A DNA stretch of 64,000 nt from Erythrobacter sp. YT30 (GCF_001542875.1 NZ_LMAF01000002.1:1511501-1575500), one strand, 5' to 3'. Shown: positions 8,121 to 18,018, numbered from the stretch's first letter. The notes: generated by a model from the letters alone, not told the origin. Program-made: numbers and translations.

Positions 8121-8612
8121 CCAATAAGCTACAGCTCTCGACCCTATTCCATCAACCAACATATGACGGCACTAAGTTTGATAAGCCGACATTAGGCCAG
8201 CGGTGTCTTGCTCAAACCCTGTGTCATTGAGGTTTTTTTTGACCGGGGTAGGTCGGACGCTAGTGTCTCGCTTTCTTGAGAACAGCCGACCGCATTGAAC
8301 GACCGAAATAGGGGCGCAAAGCAGAAGAGTCCGCACAGTAGGAAACGTTGCTCACGCTCCGATGGTGAAGAAGGCCAATGCTTTCCAAGAATCAGTCAGC
8401 CAATATGACTGGCACCATCCGCGCACATTGGAACTTGACAGGCACACCGTACGCAGTAGCACTGCTGTGTTTTGGGAAAAAGTGCAATAAAATCAGTGCG
8501 TGAGACGCTCAAGGTGCTCGGTAGAGAGGGCGCTGTTGAATGCCGCTCGGTCCCCGCAAATGCCAGTATTTCCAAGGGTTCTGGGGGCAGTTTGCACGAG
8601 GGCGAATGCCAT
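8121..8612. other. Gene-free stretch between the defence block and the recombinase pair
   Basis: About 490 bp without a convincing gene if the recombinase starts at 8613. It holds a run of eight T (8231-8238) with no clear stem before it, and the 15-bp repeat at 8442-8456 that recurs at 28985. An in-frame upstream ATG at 8472 would extend the recombinase by 47 residues, but those residues do not look like an integrase N-terminus. Confidence 0.6.
8442..8456 (+). repeat. Left copy of 15-bp repeat (candidate inner att site)
   Basis: GCACACCGTACGCAG, preceded by CTTGAC and two other bases. The identical 15-mer stands at 28985-28999, in the same orientation. The centre CGTACG is palindromic. Confidence 0.45.
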
Positions 8613-9785
8613 ATGGTCCCCAAGCGTCGAAGGTCTGCGCGCAGAGCACTTCTCGATGGTAATTTTGCCCGCCGCAAACTACCGCTGCGCGAGCGCGAAT
8701 ACTGCATCTGGGATACCGAACTTGCAGGCTTCGGCCTGCGCGTAAGGCCGAGCGGCAACTATTTCTGGTTCGTTCGCTTGCGGCATCGCGGTAAGCATCG
8801 TCGCATAACCCTTGGCCGGACCGACGAGCTTGAGGCGGGACTGGCGAGGGCGCAGGCTCGCCGCATCCTCGCCGAAGCCGCGCTCGACGGATTGCCAAAA
8901 CGCGCAGTGGTCAAGGCCACTCCTACGATGGCCGATTTCGTTGAGGCCTATTGGGACGATCTTTCGCGCGTCTGGAAGCCTTCGACCACGAAGCGGAATT
9001 GGACCGCATGGAAGCTCACCATCAAACCCACGTTTGGTGACACGCGCGTAGCGGACATCCTCCCACCAGACATCCACCGCTGGCGCGATGGATGCGCGGG
9101 AGAGAGCGAGGTGAAGTTCAACCGCGCCGTTCCCGTGCTGTCCGCGTTGTTCAAGTATGCCGAAGCGCTCAAGATGCGTCGGCCAGGTTCGAACCCCTGC
9201 CGAGGCATGCCGCGTTACAAGCGGCAGAGCGTCGAGCGCTATTTGACGCCAGCCGAGTATCGCCGGATCGGAGCGGCCTTGCGTGATGCTGAGGCGGACC
9301 GGCCAGCAGAGGTCGCAATCGCTCGCCTGCTATTGTTCACCGGCGCGCGCGTGGGCGAGATCAAGAACCTGCGCTGGGAGTGGGTGAAGCCGCCCAGACT
9401 GCTGCTGCCAGACAGCAAGACTGGTCCCAAGGTGATTTGGCTCAACACGCAGGCGCAGGATGTCCTTGCCGGGATCGAGCGGCGCGAAGATTGCGATCTC
9501 GTTTTTCCGAACCGGACCGGGAAACGCCCGCTGAACTTCGATACCTGGTGGTACAAATTCCGGCGGCGCTGCGCTTTGCCCGACGTTCGTATCCATGATC
9601 TGCGCCACAGCTTCGCTTCGACAGCGATCATGGACAACGTGCCGCTATCGACCATTGGCAAGCTGCTTGGCCACAAGCTGGTCGAGACGACCGCAAAATA
9701 TGCCCACCTGTCCGATGACGTGATCGGCGAAGCCGCAGAACGGGTATCTGGCTCGCTGGCGCAGGCGATTGGTCTCAGGCCATGA
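8613..9785 (+). CDS. Tyrosine recombinase, first of a tandem pair
   Basis: 390 aa from the ATG at 8613 (MVPKRRRSARRALLDG; GAGGGCG lies upstream). The N-terminal region has the arm-binding look of DUF4102-like integrases (TELAGFGLRVRPSGNYFWFVR). Catalytic motifs are FTGARVGEI (Arg), HDLRHSFAS (His-x-x-Arg) and LGHKLVETTAKYAHL (His and nucleophile Tyr). It would catalyse integration or excision of the nested element. The stop overlaps the ATG of a second recombinase by 4 bp, so both are made together. It is clearly different from the P4-type integrase at 656. Confidence 0.88.
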   Translation: MVPKRRRSARRALLDGNFARRKLPLREREYCIWDTELAGFGLRVRPSGNYFWFVRLRHRGKHRRITLGRTDELEAGLARAQARRILAEAALDGLPKRAVVKATPTMADFVEAYWDDLSRVWKPSTTKRNWTAWKLTIKPTFGDTRVADILPPDIHRWRDGCAGESEVKFNRAVPVLSALFKYAEALKMRRPGSNPCRGMPRYKRQSVERYLTPAEYRRIGAALRDAEADRPAEVAIARLLLFTGARVGEIKNLRWEWVKPPRLLLPDSKTGPKVIWLNTQAQDVLAGIERREDCDLVFPNRTGKRPLNFDTWWYKFRRRCALPDVRIHDLRHSFASTAIMDNVPLSTIGKLLGHKLVETTAKYAHLSDDVIGEAAERVSGSLAQAIGLRP

Positions 9786-10978
9786 CTGCCGCCAGTCTCA
9801 AGAAGATCGTCGAGGAGGCGCTTGCCGAGGTCGGGGCAACCGTCAACTTCAAGCTCGTTCCCAGAGGCAAGGCGCGAACGACGACCTGGCTGGGTGTCGA
9901 GCACGGCTTCGGCATTCGGCATTATCCGAGTGGTCGCAACGTCTACATCGTCCAGACCCGCATGGCAGGGCGCATGCGCACGGTGACAATCGGGCCTGCA
10001 TCGGTCCTTACTCGTTATCAGGCTCAGATGGTCGCGCGTCGCGTTATCGCCTACGCGCAGGTCGGTCGCGATCCGGCCACCGAACGCCAGCGCATCCGTT
10101 CCGCGCCGAGCTTCGCCGACTTCGTGACCGAATATTGGGATCGCTGGGCACCACGCTGGAAAGCATCGACGCTGGAAACGCACACCGGCTACCGCCGTCG
10201 CTATCTCGATGACGCCTTCGCGGGTGTCTACATCGACCAACTCAACGAGGGCCACGTCACGAGCTGGTTTGCGGACCTCAACAATCGGACCGGGCCGGGA
10301 GCATCGAACCGGACCTTCGAAATCCTCAAGCACATGCTGAACAAGGCAGAGGAATGGGGCTACCGGCTCGAAAACACCAATCCGTGCCGCTCCGTTCGGC
10401 CCAACCGCAAGCGCCAGTGCGAGCGGTTCCTTTCCAATGATGAACTGGCCCGTCTGGGTGCTGAGCTGGCAAAACTGCGCGTATCAGAGGATCGCACCAA
10501 GCAGTGCGTCGGTGCGGCCATCACGCTCCTCTTGCTGACCGGCTGTCGGAAGAGCGAAATCCTTACGCTCGAATGGGCCGACATCAAGGGCAACCGTCTG
10601 CACTTGCGCGACAGCAAGACCGGACCGCGAACGGTATGGCTTGGCTCGGCTGCCCGCGAAGTGATCGCCGCGCTTCCGCGCTTCGAGAGGATTCCATACC
10701 CGTTTTGGAACTACCGCTATCGCAAGCCTCTTCGATGCGTGAATGGCTTCTGGCGCAGGCTCAGAGACGAAGCCGGATTACCCGGCGTTCGCATCCACGA
10801 TCTGCGTCACACCTTTGCCAGCCACGCTGCGATGAACAAGGAAACTTTGCCGATGATCGGGAGGCTGCTCGGTCATGCCAATGTGCAGACGACGGCCCGA
10901 TATGCGCATCTTGATGATGGGCATTTGCTCGAGGCGGTGCAGGAAATCGGGAATGCGATCGAACGCATGCTCAGATAG
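9782..10978 (+). CDS. Tyrosine recombinase, second of a tandem pair
   Basis: 398 aa. ATG overlaps the upstream stop (ATGA). The N-terminal domain resembles that of its partner (GIRHYPSGRNVYIVQTR). Catalytic motifs are LTGCRKSEILTLEW (Arg), HDLRHTFASHAA and LGHANVQTTARYAHL (His, Tyr nucleophile). Both copies keep all catalytic residues, so they probably act as a pair rather than as one active and one decayed copy. Tandem recombinases are known in several integrative elements (for example the three-gene RIT arrangement), but only two are present here. Whether one drives integration and the other excision cannot be seen. Confidence 0.88.
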   Translation: MTAASLKKIVEEALAEVGATVNFKLVPRGKARTTTWLGVEHGFGIRHYPSGRNVYIVQTRMAGRMRTVTIGPASVLTRYQAQMVARRVIAYAQVGRDPATERQRIRSAPSFADFVTEYWDRWAPRWKASTLETHTGYRRRYLDDAFAGVYIDQLNEGHVTSWFADLNNRTGPGASNRTFEILKHMLNKAEEWGYRLENTNPCRSVRPNRKRQCERFLSNDELARLGAELAKLRVSEDRTKQCVGAAITLLLLTGCRKSEILTLEWADIKGNRLHLRDSKTGPRTVWLGSAAREVIAALPRFERIPYPFWNYRYRKPLRCVNGFWRRLRDEAGLPGVRIHDLRHTFASHAAMNKETLPMIGRLLGHANVQTTARYAHLDDGHLLEAVQEIGNAIERMLR

Positions 10979-11086
10979 CTGGCGGCTTTGGGTGGAAAGC
11001 GCATGTCTTTATTCACTAGCTTACGTTCCCTTTAACCTGAACGAACAGACTATATCGAATTTGCGATAGCCACCATCATGCGTTTT

Positions 11087-13060
11087 CTATTTGAATCGCA
11101 GAAGGCGGAGAGCGTTGAATACTACCAGAAGTGTCGAACCCTCATGCATCACGACAGCGGGTCCGATTCCCAAACCAAATATTGTTGCTGGGACAAGGAT
11201 CGCGACCACTCCCAGACTGACATAGACGTTCTGGCGTATGACACTGCGCGATCTGCGCGAAAGACCTACAGCGAAAGGCAGGTGTCGCAGATCGTCGGCC
11301 ATCAGCGCGACATCAGCGGTTTCAAGCGCGACATCGGAACCTGCGGCTCCCATTGCGATACCGACCGTGGCGCGGGCCATCGCTGGAGCATCGTTAACGC
11401 CGTCGCCGACCATGGCCACTTTCGCCTCGGTACTCAGGGCCTCGATTGTCGCGACCTTATCGTCCGGCATCAGGTCGCCCCGTGCTTCGTCAAGTCCTAC
11501 TTCGGCAGCAATCGCCTGGGCCACGTTGGTGTGATCGCCGGAGATCATCAGCATGCGCTCAATTCCAAGTTCGCGCAGTGCCGCAAGGGTTTCTTTCGCG
11601 CCCTCGCGCGCCGTGTCCATCATGGCGATCACGCCGAGGTCGCGATTGCCATGGCGAATAGCCATGGTCGTGCAGCCTTTCTCGCGAAGCTGCGCAATTG
11701 TTTCGGCCACTTCGCTGGTTAGCGGTTTCAAGCCGTCGTTTCCGAACATCACCGCTTTGCCGATCCAGACGGTCTCACCCTGAAGTTGTGCCTTCACTCC
11801 GCGACCTGTCAGGCTTTCGAGGTTCTCTGCGCTGGGAATAGCCGCGCCGTCCATGCGCGCCTTGCCATCGCGAACCACCGCCTGTGCCAAGGGGTGATCG
11901 CTGAGCGCCTCCACCGCGACCGCGACAGAAAGCAATTCGGTTTCGTCGACGCCTGGAGCAGGAATGACTTCGGTAATCCGAGGTTCGCCTTCGGTAAGCG
12001 TTCCGGTCTTGTCGAACGCAATCGCCTTGAGCGTCCCGAGGTCTTCCAGCGCGGCTCCACCTTTGACCAAGACACCGCCGCGCGCGGCCCGGGCCACACC
12101 CGAGAGCACAGCGCTTGGTGTCGCGATAGCGAGTGCGCAGGGGCTCGCCGCAACCAGCACGGCCATGGAGCGGTAAAAGCTTTCGCTGAATGGCTCATCA
12201 ATCACCAGCGGCGCGCACAGGAGGACTGCTGCAAGCAAGAGAACGAGCGGCACAAAGACACGTTCGAACTTGTCCGTCATCCGCTGAGTTGGCGAGCGCT
12301 CGGTCTCTGCTTGCGCTACGAGCTCGGCCACTTTGCTCAGCGTACTTTCGCTGGCCTTGCGCGTTACCTCAACCTCCAGCGCGCCGCTGCCATTGATCGT
12401 GCCCGCAAATGCCCTCGATTCAGCCTTGATAGAGGCTGGCGTAGTGCGCGCGGCGTCACGATCCTCTGCTGGCGACTTGTCGACGGGAATGCTCTCTCCA
12501 GTGACCGGCGCCTGATTGATGGCCGATTGGCCCTTCACGATGAAACCGTCTGCTGGCAACCGCTCGTTGGGACGAACGAGGACGACATCGCCTACGACAA
12601 GGTCTTCAACGGGAACATCGACCGGCGAACCATCGCGCAGAACAGTCGCGCGTTCGGGCGCGAGTTCCGAAAGCGCGTCAATAGCGCGTTTGGCCCGGCC
12701 CATCGCGTAATTCTCGAGCGCATGGCCGAGGCTGAAGAGAAACAGAAGTAGCGATCCCTCGGCGAACTCACCCAGGATTGCAGCGCCTGTGGCTGCCACG
12801 AGCATCAGGGAATCGATCTTGAACTTGCCTGCCAGGGCGTTTCCAACGGCTTCCTTCAGCGTATAAAAGCCACCGAAGAAATAGGCTGCGATATAGAAGG
12901 AGAGAGGAACCCACCCCGGGGGTTGATCTGCCAGCTGCTCGATGCCGAAGCCTATTGCCAGACTGATCCCGGACAGCAGAGCAAAGATCAGCTCGGTTCG
13001 TTCACCGAATATGCCGCCATGATCGTGCGAATGGTCGCCTTCGTGTTCATGCTTTTTCAT
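11087..13060 (-). CDS. P1B-4-type heavy-metal translocating ATPase
   Basis: 657 aa inner-membrane metal pump. It has a short His-rich N-terminus (HEHEGDHSHDHGG) instead of a CxxC domain. The transmembrane metal site is Ser-Pro-Cys (SPCALAIATPSAV, 306-308), the phosphorylation motif DKTGTLT starts at Asp350, there is a GDGVNDAP hinge, and the last helix carries HEGSTLLVV. SPC plus HEG(S/G)T defines subgroup P1B-4 (CoaT/CzcP/CtpD type, exporting Co, Zn, Cd or Fe) rather than the CPC-bearing ZntA/CopA groups. It is the last gene of the leftward metal operon, after the CzcCBA genes, as CzcP is in known Czc clusters. It would empty the cytosol while Czc empties the periplasm. Confidence 0.87.
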   Translation of the reverse strand: MKKHEHEGDHSHDHGGIFGERTELIFALLSGISLAIGFGIEQLADQPPGWVPLSFYIAAYFFGGFYTLKEAVGNALAGKFKIDSLMLVAATGAAILGEFAEGSLLLFLFSLGHALENYAMGRAKRAIDALSELAPERATVLRDGSPVDVPVEDLVVGDVVLVRPNERLPADGFIVKGQSAINQAPVTGESIPVDKSPAEDRDAARTTPASIKAESRAFAGTINGSGALEVEVTRKASESTLSKVAELVAQAETERSPTQRMTDKFERVFVPLVLLLAAVLLCAPLVIDEPFSESFYRSMAVLVAASPCALAIATPSAVLSGVARAARGGVLVKGGAALEDLGTLKAIAFDKTGTLTEGEPRITEVIPAPGVDETELLSVAVAVEALSDHPLAQAVVRDGKARMDGAAIPSAENLESLTGRGVKAQLQGETVWIGKAVMFGNDGLKPLTSEVAETIAQLREKGCTTMAIRHGNRDLGVIAMMDTAREGAKETLAALRELGIERMLMISGDHTNVAQAIAAEVGLDEARGDLMPDDKVATIEALSTEAKVAMVGDGVNDAPAMARATVGIAMGAAGSDVALETADVALMADDLRHLPFAVGLSRRSRSVIRQNVYVSLGVVAILVPATIFGLGIGPAVVMHEGSTLLVVFNALRLLRFK

Positions 13061-13115
13061 TGCTTTAGATGCCTACCCTGATCTCTTTCTCGCTCTAGAG
13101 CTCGCCTGAACTGCG

Positions 13116-13538
13116 TCAGTGTACGCTCTGACCTTCAGGCGCTTTGAGCGACGTGGCTGGGCACCGATGAAAGATACGTGCTACGCCTCGATAATTGCGC
13201 GTGACCAACCGCTCTGAACTGCGCTCTTCGATTGTGAGATGACGAACCCTCATCGGGCGTTCGTGCCCCGCGAATGGCATATGTGCGTGAGTATAGGCTA
13301 TTGCATCGCTTTCATCCCGCCAGATACCCACGGCTGCTGGCGCTCCGTCCGGAAGCTGCACTTCCGCATAGTAGCCATCTGCAAAGAATACCCATGCCGG
13401 ACCAGCCTCGCATGACGCCGTTTCCCCTAGGCTCCAGACTCCGGCGAGAGGCGCTGGCGTGACATCGTCTTGTGCCAGGGCCGGACCGACCATCATGCCA
13501 GTGCCGGCGAGCGCTACTGCAATCTTGAATTTCTTCAT
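13116..13538 (-). CDS. Small periplasmic protein of the czc operon
   Basis: 140 aa from the ATG at 13536-13538, which has AAGGAGAAG just upstream; a longer in-frame extension into czcA is unlikely. The signal peptide MKKFKIAVALAGTGMMVGPALAQ is visible, so the product is exported. The mature part has two cysteines (SCEAG, HRCPA) and short beta-strand-like segments (GVWSLGE, AVGIWRDES, VTRNYRG). I do not recognise a family. It lies between czcA and the P1B-4 ATPase gene, which suggests a role in periplasmic metal handling. Confidence 0.75.
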   Translation of the reverse strand: MKKFKIAVALAGTGMMVGPALAQDDVTPAPLAGVWSLGETASCEAGPAWVFFADGYYAEVQLPDGAPAAVGIWRDESDAIAYTHAHMPFAGHERPMRVRHLTIEERSSERLVTRNYRGVARIFHRCPATSLKAPEGQSVH

Positions 13539-13572
13539 CTTCTTCTCCTTCAATCCAACCTCTCGCCTCGCG

Positions 13573-16500
13573 TCACGTTCCTTGCAGCGGACGAGACGGC
13601 GCTTCGATGGTTTCGCCTTCATCCGTCGCGGCTTCTTGGGCTACTCTCTTGGCAAAGATTAGGCTGACGATGGCGGGTAGTACGAATAGCGTCAAAGCGG
13701 TCGCGGTAATGAGGCCACCGATAACTACTGTAGCCAATGGACGCTGAACTTCCGCCCCCGTTCCGGTTGCAATGGCCATCGGAACGAAGCCCAAGGAGGC
13801 GACGAGAGCTGTCATCAGGACCGGACGCAGACGTGCAATAGCGCCCTCTATGATTGCGTCGACCAGCGCCAGCCCCTCGGCAAGGCGCTGCTTGATGGCC
13901 GTGATCATCACCAGTCCATTGAGCGTCGCGACCCCTGAAAGAGCTATGAAGCCGACCGCAGCAGAAATAGAGAACGGCATGCCACGTAGTGCGAGAAAGA
14001 ACACGCCACCGGCCAGGGCGAGTGGGATCGCGCTGAACACGGCCAATGCCGAAGTCCAGCTGCCCACTGCCATATAAAGCAAGAGCAGAATTACCGCGAA
14101 GACGAGCGGGACGACGATGAAAAGTCGCTGCTGCGCCTGTTGCAGATTCTGGTATTGGCCGCCCCACTCGATGAGGGACCCTGACGGAAGCGTGACGTTG
14201 TCCGCAACCGCGGCTTGGGCTTCGCTCACGAATGACCCAAGATCCCGTTCGCGGACATTCGCAGACACGATCACCAGTCGGCGGCCCTGCTCCCGTCGCA
14301 CTTCCGCCAGACCGTCCACTACCCTGAATTCTGCAACGGCGCGCAACGGAACGCTGCCACCGCTCGGCAAGGCAATCGGCAGGACACCCAGCTGATCAAA
14401 GTCGTTGCGATTGGCGTCGGAAAGCCGGACAACAATGTCGAAGCGACGGTCACCTTTGAAAACCAGTCCAGCATTCCGACCGCCCAGAGCGACGGCAACG
14501 GTCTGCGCAACTTCTTTGACGGTTAGGCCGTAGCGCGCAATCGTGGGACGGTCGAAAGCGATGTCGAGAGTCGGGAACCCCGACACTTGCTGAACCTTCA
14601 CGTCTGCCGCGCCGTCGATCCCTCCAAGAACGGAAGCGACTTCGTTGGCAGTCGCTGTCATGGCGGCAAGATCATCGCCGTATAGCTTCACGGCGACATC
14701 GCCGCGCACCCCGGCGATAAGCTCGTTGAAGCGCAGTTCGATCGGTTGGCTGAATTCGTAGAGATTACCAACCAGATCGCCGAGCGCTTCTTCCATCTCG
14801 TTCACCAGTTCGTCCTTCGTGAGCGAGGGATCGGGCCACTCGCTTCGTGGCTTGAGGATGACATAGGCGTCCGAGATATTCGGCGGCATCGGATCGGTAG
14901 CGACCTCTGCCGTTCCGGTGCGAGAAAAGACCAGGTCGACCTGCGGAAACTGCTCAAGACGGCTTTCGACCTGCTTTTGCATATCTAGCGAACGCTCAAG
15001 CGGGGTCGAAGGAATACGCAGCGATTGCACGGCCAGATCTCGCTCATCGAGCTGCGGCGTGAACTCGCTCCCGAGAAAGGTGAAGATCAGCGCTGCGAGT
15101 GCAAATACTCCTGCACCCGTTCCTATCACCGGCCACGGGCGAGCGAGCGCCTTGCGAAGCAGAGGCTCGTAGCGATCCTTGGCCAGTCGGATCGGCTTCA
15201 TTTCCGTTTCACTGACCTCCTTGTTCAGCAAAAGCGCAACCATCGCCGGAACGAAGGTGAGCGAGAGGATGAAGGCCGATGCCAGCGCGAGCATCACGGT
15301 GATGGCCATGGGCGAAAAGGTCTTGCCCTCGACCCCGCTGAAGGTGAGCAAAGGGGCGAAGACAAGCAGGATGATCGCTTGTCCATAGACCGTCGGTTTG
15401 ATCATTTCCTGCGCGGCAAGGCGTGTCTCGACGAGCCGCTCGGGCAGGGAAAGCAGACGGCCTTCATGCTCCTGCCTGGCGGCGAGACGGGCGATACTGT
15501 TCTCGACGATGATGACCGCGCCATCGACGATCAGCCCGAAATCGAGCGCCCCAAGGCTCATCAGATTGCCTGATACGCCCAGCCGGTTCATGCCGATGGC
15601 TGCCATCAGCATCGAAAGCGGGATCACCAGTGCGGCTATGATCGCGGCACGAATATTGCCGAGCAGCAGAAACAGGATCACGATGACCAGCAGCGCACCC
15701 TCGGTCAGGTTGTTGCGAACCGTCCTGATCGTCGCATCCACCAGGGTGGAGCGATTGTAGACGATTTCCGCCGCAACTCCGAAAGGCAGAGACCCGCGCA
15801 CCTCTTCCAGTCGCTCGGCCGCGCCGGCTGCGACTGTGCGGCTGTTTTCGCCCGCGCGCATCAACACTGTGCCGATGACTGCCTCTTCGCCGTTGAGCGA
15901 ACCTGCGCCTGTTCGCAGATCACCGCCGACTTCAACCGTGGCAATATCGGCAACGCGAATAGGAATGCCTTCGCGCGTCGCGATAACGGCCTGCTCGATA
16001 TCTTTGACGGTACCCAACCGGGCATCTACTCTGGCTAGCAGGGCCTCGCCCGCGCGCTCGACGAAGTTTGCCCCGTCGGCCTGGTTTGCGGCTTGCAGTG
16101 CCGCGATGACTTGCTCGATTGAAACGCCGTATCCCGCGAGGCGATCTGGATCGGGCTGCACGAGGTACTGCTTTTCGTAACCACCAATCGTGTCGACGCC
16201 AGCAACGCCATCGGTCGATCGCATGAGCGGTGCGACAATCCAGTCCTGAACTGTCCGCAGGTATGCCGCTCTCGCCACCTCGGTATCCAGCACCTCACCG
16301 TCATCGGTGACGAAGCTTCCATCGGGTTGCCATCCCATCGGTCCGCCGCTCGGGGCATCTTCGCCGTAGGATCGGTCGAACTCGACGGTGTACATCAGAA
16401 CTTCGCCGAGCCCGGTCGAGATTGGCCCCATCGAAGGCTCGGCACCCTCAGGCAGCGAGGCGGCAAGCGTTGCTAGCCTTTCTTCCACCTGCGTCCGCGC

Positions 16501-16869
16501 GAAATAGAGGTCGGTGCCCTCCTCGAAAATCGCGGTTACCTGGCTGAACCCGTTGCGAGAGATCGAGCGGGTCATTTCCAGCCCTTCGATGCCCGCCATG
16601 CCGGTTTCGACCGGGAAGGTAACCTGCGTTTCGATTTGGGAGGGAGAGAGTGCCGGAGCCTCGGTGTTGATCTGCACTTGCACATTGGTGATGTCGGGCA
16701 CCGCATCGATCGGCAGACGCGCGAGGTTGAATGCACCCCAGATCGCGACGCCGAGAGCGATACACACAACTGCCCAGCGGAAGCGAACCGAGAGATCAAG
16801 GATCGAACCGATCATTCCTGATCGGTGCTGTTTCTCTGGCCCGAGCGGAGTTGAGGTATCAATGGCCAT
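13573..16869 (-). CDS. czcA: CzcA-type heavy-metal efflux RND pump
   Basis: 1098 aa, full length for the HME-RND family. The protein begins with a cytosolic tail and TM1 (FRWAVVCIALGVAIW), then the porter domain. TM4 carries DFGLIVDGAVIIVEN (Asp443, Asp449, Glu456), the HME1 signature associated with Zn/Cd/Co proton antiport rather than the Cu/Ag CusA type. The second half repeats the arrangement. It forms the inner-membrane part of a tripartite CzcCBA complex with the adaptor encoded just upstream (11-bp overlap with czcB) and the outer-membrane channel before that. Confidence 0.93.
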   Translation of the reverse strand: MAIDTSTPLGPEKQHRSGMIGSILDLSVRFRWAVVCIALGVAIWGAFNLARLPIDAVPDITNVQVQINTEAPALSPSQIETQVTFPVETGMAGIEGLEMTRSISRNGFSQVTAIFEEGTDLYFARTQVEERLATLAASLPEGAEPSMGPISTGLGEVLMYTVEFDRSYGEDAPSGGPMGWQPDGSFVTDDGEVLDTEVARAAYLRTVQDWIVAPLMRSTDGVAGVDTIGGYEKQYLVQPDPDRLAGYGVSIEQVIAALQAANQADGANFVERAGEALLARVDARLGTVKDIEQAVIATREGIPIRVADIATVEVGGDLRTGAGSLNGEEAVIGTVLMRAGENSRTVAAGAAERLEEVRGSLPFGVAAEIVYNRSTLVDATIRTVRNNLTEGALLVIVILFLLLGNIRAAIIAALVIPLSMLMAAIGMNRLGVSGNLMSLGALDFGLIVDGAVIIVENSIARLAARQEHEGRLLSLPERLVETRLAAQEMIKPTVYGQAIILLVFAPLLTFSGVEGKTFSPMAITVMLALASAFILSLTFVPAMVALLLNKEVSETEMKPIRLAKDRYEPLLRKALARPWPVIGTGAGVFALAALIFTFLGSEFTPQLDERDLAVQSLRIPSTPLERSLDMQKQVESRLEQFPQVDLVFSRTGTAEVATDPMPPNISDAYVILKPRSEWPDPSLTKDELVNEMEEALGDLVGNLYEFSQPIELRFNELIAGVRGDVAVKLYGDDLAAMTATANEVASVLGGIDGAADVKVQQVSGFPTLDIAFDRPTIARYGLTVKEVAQTVAVALGGRNAGLVFKGDRRFDIVVRLSDANRNDFDQLGVLPIALPSGGSVPLRAVAEFRVVDGLAEVRREQGRRLVIVSANVRERDLGSFVSEAQAAVADNVTLPSGSLIEWGGQYQNLQQAQQRLFIVVPLVFAVILLLLYMAVGSWTSALAVFSAIPLALAGGVFFLALRGMPFSISAAVGFIALSGVATLNGLVMITAIKQRLAEGLALVDAIIEGAIARLRPVLMTALVASLGFVPMAIATGTGAEVQRPLATVVIGGLITATALTLFVLPAIVSLIFAKRVAQEAATDEGETIEAPSRPLQGT

Positions 16870-18007
16870 GCTCGGCTTCCTCCTTTCCGAGCTCGGCCTT
16901 CAGAAGAAAGGCATTGCGCGTTGCGATCTGCTGACCTTCGCGCAGACCCGACCTTATCTCTATACGCCCCGCTGAGCTTGCACCGGTCGTCACCGGCATA
17001 GCCTGGAAACCGCTTGCCATGCGGACAAAGACGACCTCGCGCCCTTCCACCGTCTGCACAGCATCGTCAGGTACCGAAATCGTCGCATCATCGGCCTCAC
17101 CCGAGGGGCGGATCCGTGCCTGCAAGAATGCTCCCGGTCGGAGGTCAGGTGCGCCCCGCGCGAGCGATATTACGGCAGTGGCGCTACGGTTTTCGGGGTC
17201 AAGTGCGGGCGTGATCGAACGCACGCGCCCGCCGATCTCGCGGCCCCGCCCCAATTCAAGAGTAGTCTCGTCCCCAGGCCTGATCCTCGCTGCATCATTT
17301 GCAGGAAGTGCGACCTGGACCTGCAATCCGCTGGCGTTGACGACCTGGAACAGCTCATCGCCGGCAGACACATAGGCTCCCAGAACAATCGGGGCGCTGG
17401 TGACCTGCCCGGCAATTGGACTGGTGACGGCGAGAGAGCGTCCATCGCCGCTCACTCCCGCTGCCGCGGCAGCCGCCTGAGCGCGAGACAATTCCGCTTG
17501 TGCAACCCGAAGATTGGCCTGTGCCGCTTCGAGGTCCTGTCGCGCGGTGACATTTGCTTCGAAGAGGCGACGTTCGCGATCGTAGAGTGCCGACAACTCA
17601 TTGACGCGAGCGCGCGCTGTTGCGACCTGCGATGCGAGTCCCGCTGCATCGGCGCTTTCGATCCTTGCGATTGCCTCTCCTTGCCGCACGTAATCGCCGA
17701 GGGTTTTGTTGACGCTGCGCACGACCCCGGAAGCACGCGCGTCGATACGAGCGCTCGCGTTGGGTGCAGCGGCGACGGTTGCCGGGAAAACGAGCTCGGT
17801 GACAGAGCCAGTCCGGACCGTCTCGATGCCGATCGAAGAGGCCTCGATTTGCCTCTGATCGATCTGCACAATGCCCTCGAGCGTGCGGGTTTCCTCGCCG
17901 TGTTCTTCTTCGCCGTGCTCTTCTGAAGCTGTGGGCCAGAAAGCCCAAATCGCGATAACAGCCAGAAAGAGAAGGCCAATGGATGCGAGTAGGTAGCTAC
18001 GTTTCAT
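16859..18007 (-). CDS. czcB: CzcB-type periplasmic adaptor (membrane fusion protein)
   Basis: 382 aa from the ATG at 18005-18007 (MKRSYLLASIG), preceded by GAGGAT; an in-frame GTG 15 nt earlier is possible. One N-terminal membrane helix (LLFLAVIAIWAFW) is followed by a His/Glu-rich stretch (EEHGEEEHGEE), the half-lipoyl motif (SGVVRSVNKTLGDYVRQGE), a long coiled coil (about 130-190, ARVNELSALYDRERRLFEA) and a beta-barrel domain. It bridges CzcA and CzcC across the periplasm. The His-rich patch may bind metal for delivery. It overlaps czcA and starts 12 nt before the end of czcC. Confidence 0.92.
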   Translation of the reverse strand: MKRSYLLASIGLLFLAVIAIWAFWPTASEEHGEEEHGEETRTLEGIVQIDQRQIEASSIGIETVRTGSVTELVFPATVAAAPNASARIDARASGVVRSVNKTLGDYVRQGEAIARIESADAAGLASQVATARARVNELSALYDRERRLFEANVTARQDLEAAQANLRVAQAELSRAQAAAAAAGVSGDGRSLAVTSPIAGQVTSAPIVLGAYVSAGDELFQVVNASGLQVQVALPANDAARIRPGDETTLELGRGREIGGRVRSITPALDPENRSATAVISLARGAPDLRPGAFLQARIRPSGEADDATISVPDDAVQTVEGREVVFVRMASGFQAMPVTTGASSAGRIEIRSGLREGQQIATRNAFLLKAELGKEEAEHGH

Positions 18008-18018
18008 GACTGTGATCC

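Noticed and set aside
8121-8471. Terminator after the Hachiman operon
   Set aside because: A run of eight T is present at 8231-8238, but no stable stem directly precedes it.
11078-12751. Long open frames on the plus strand across the P1B ATPase gene
   Set aside because: They are opposite-strand reflections of a well-supported ATPase gene with all motifs in place and lack protein-family character.
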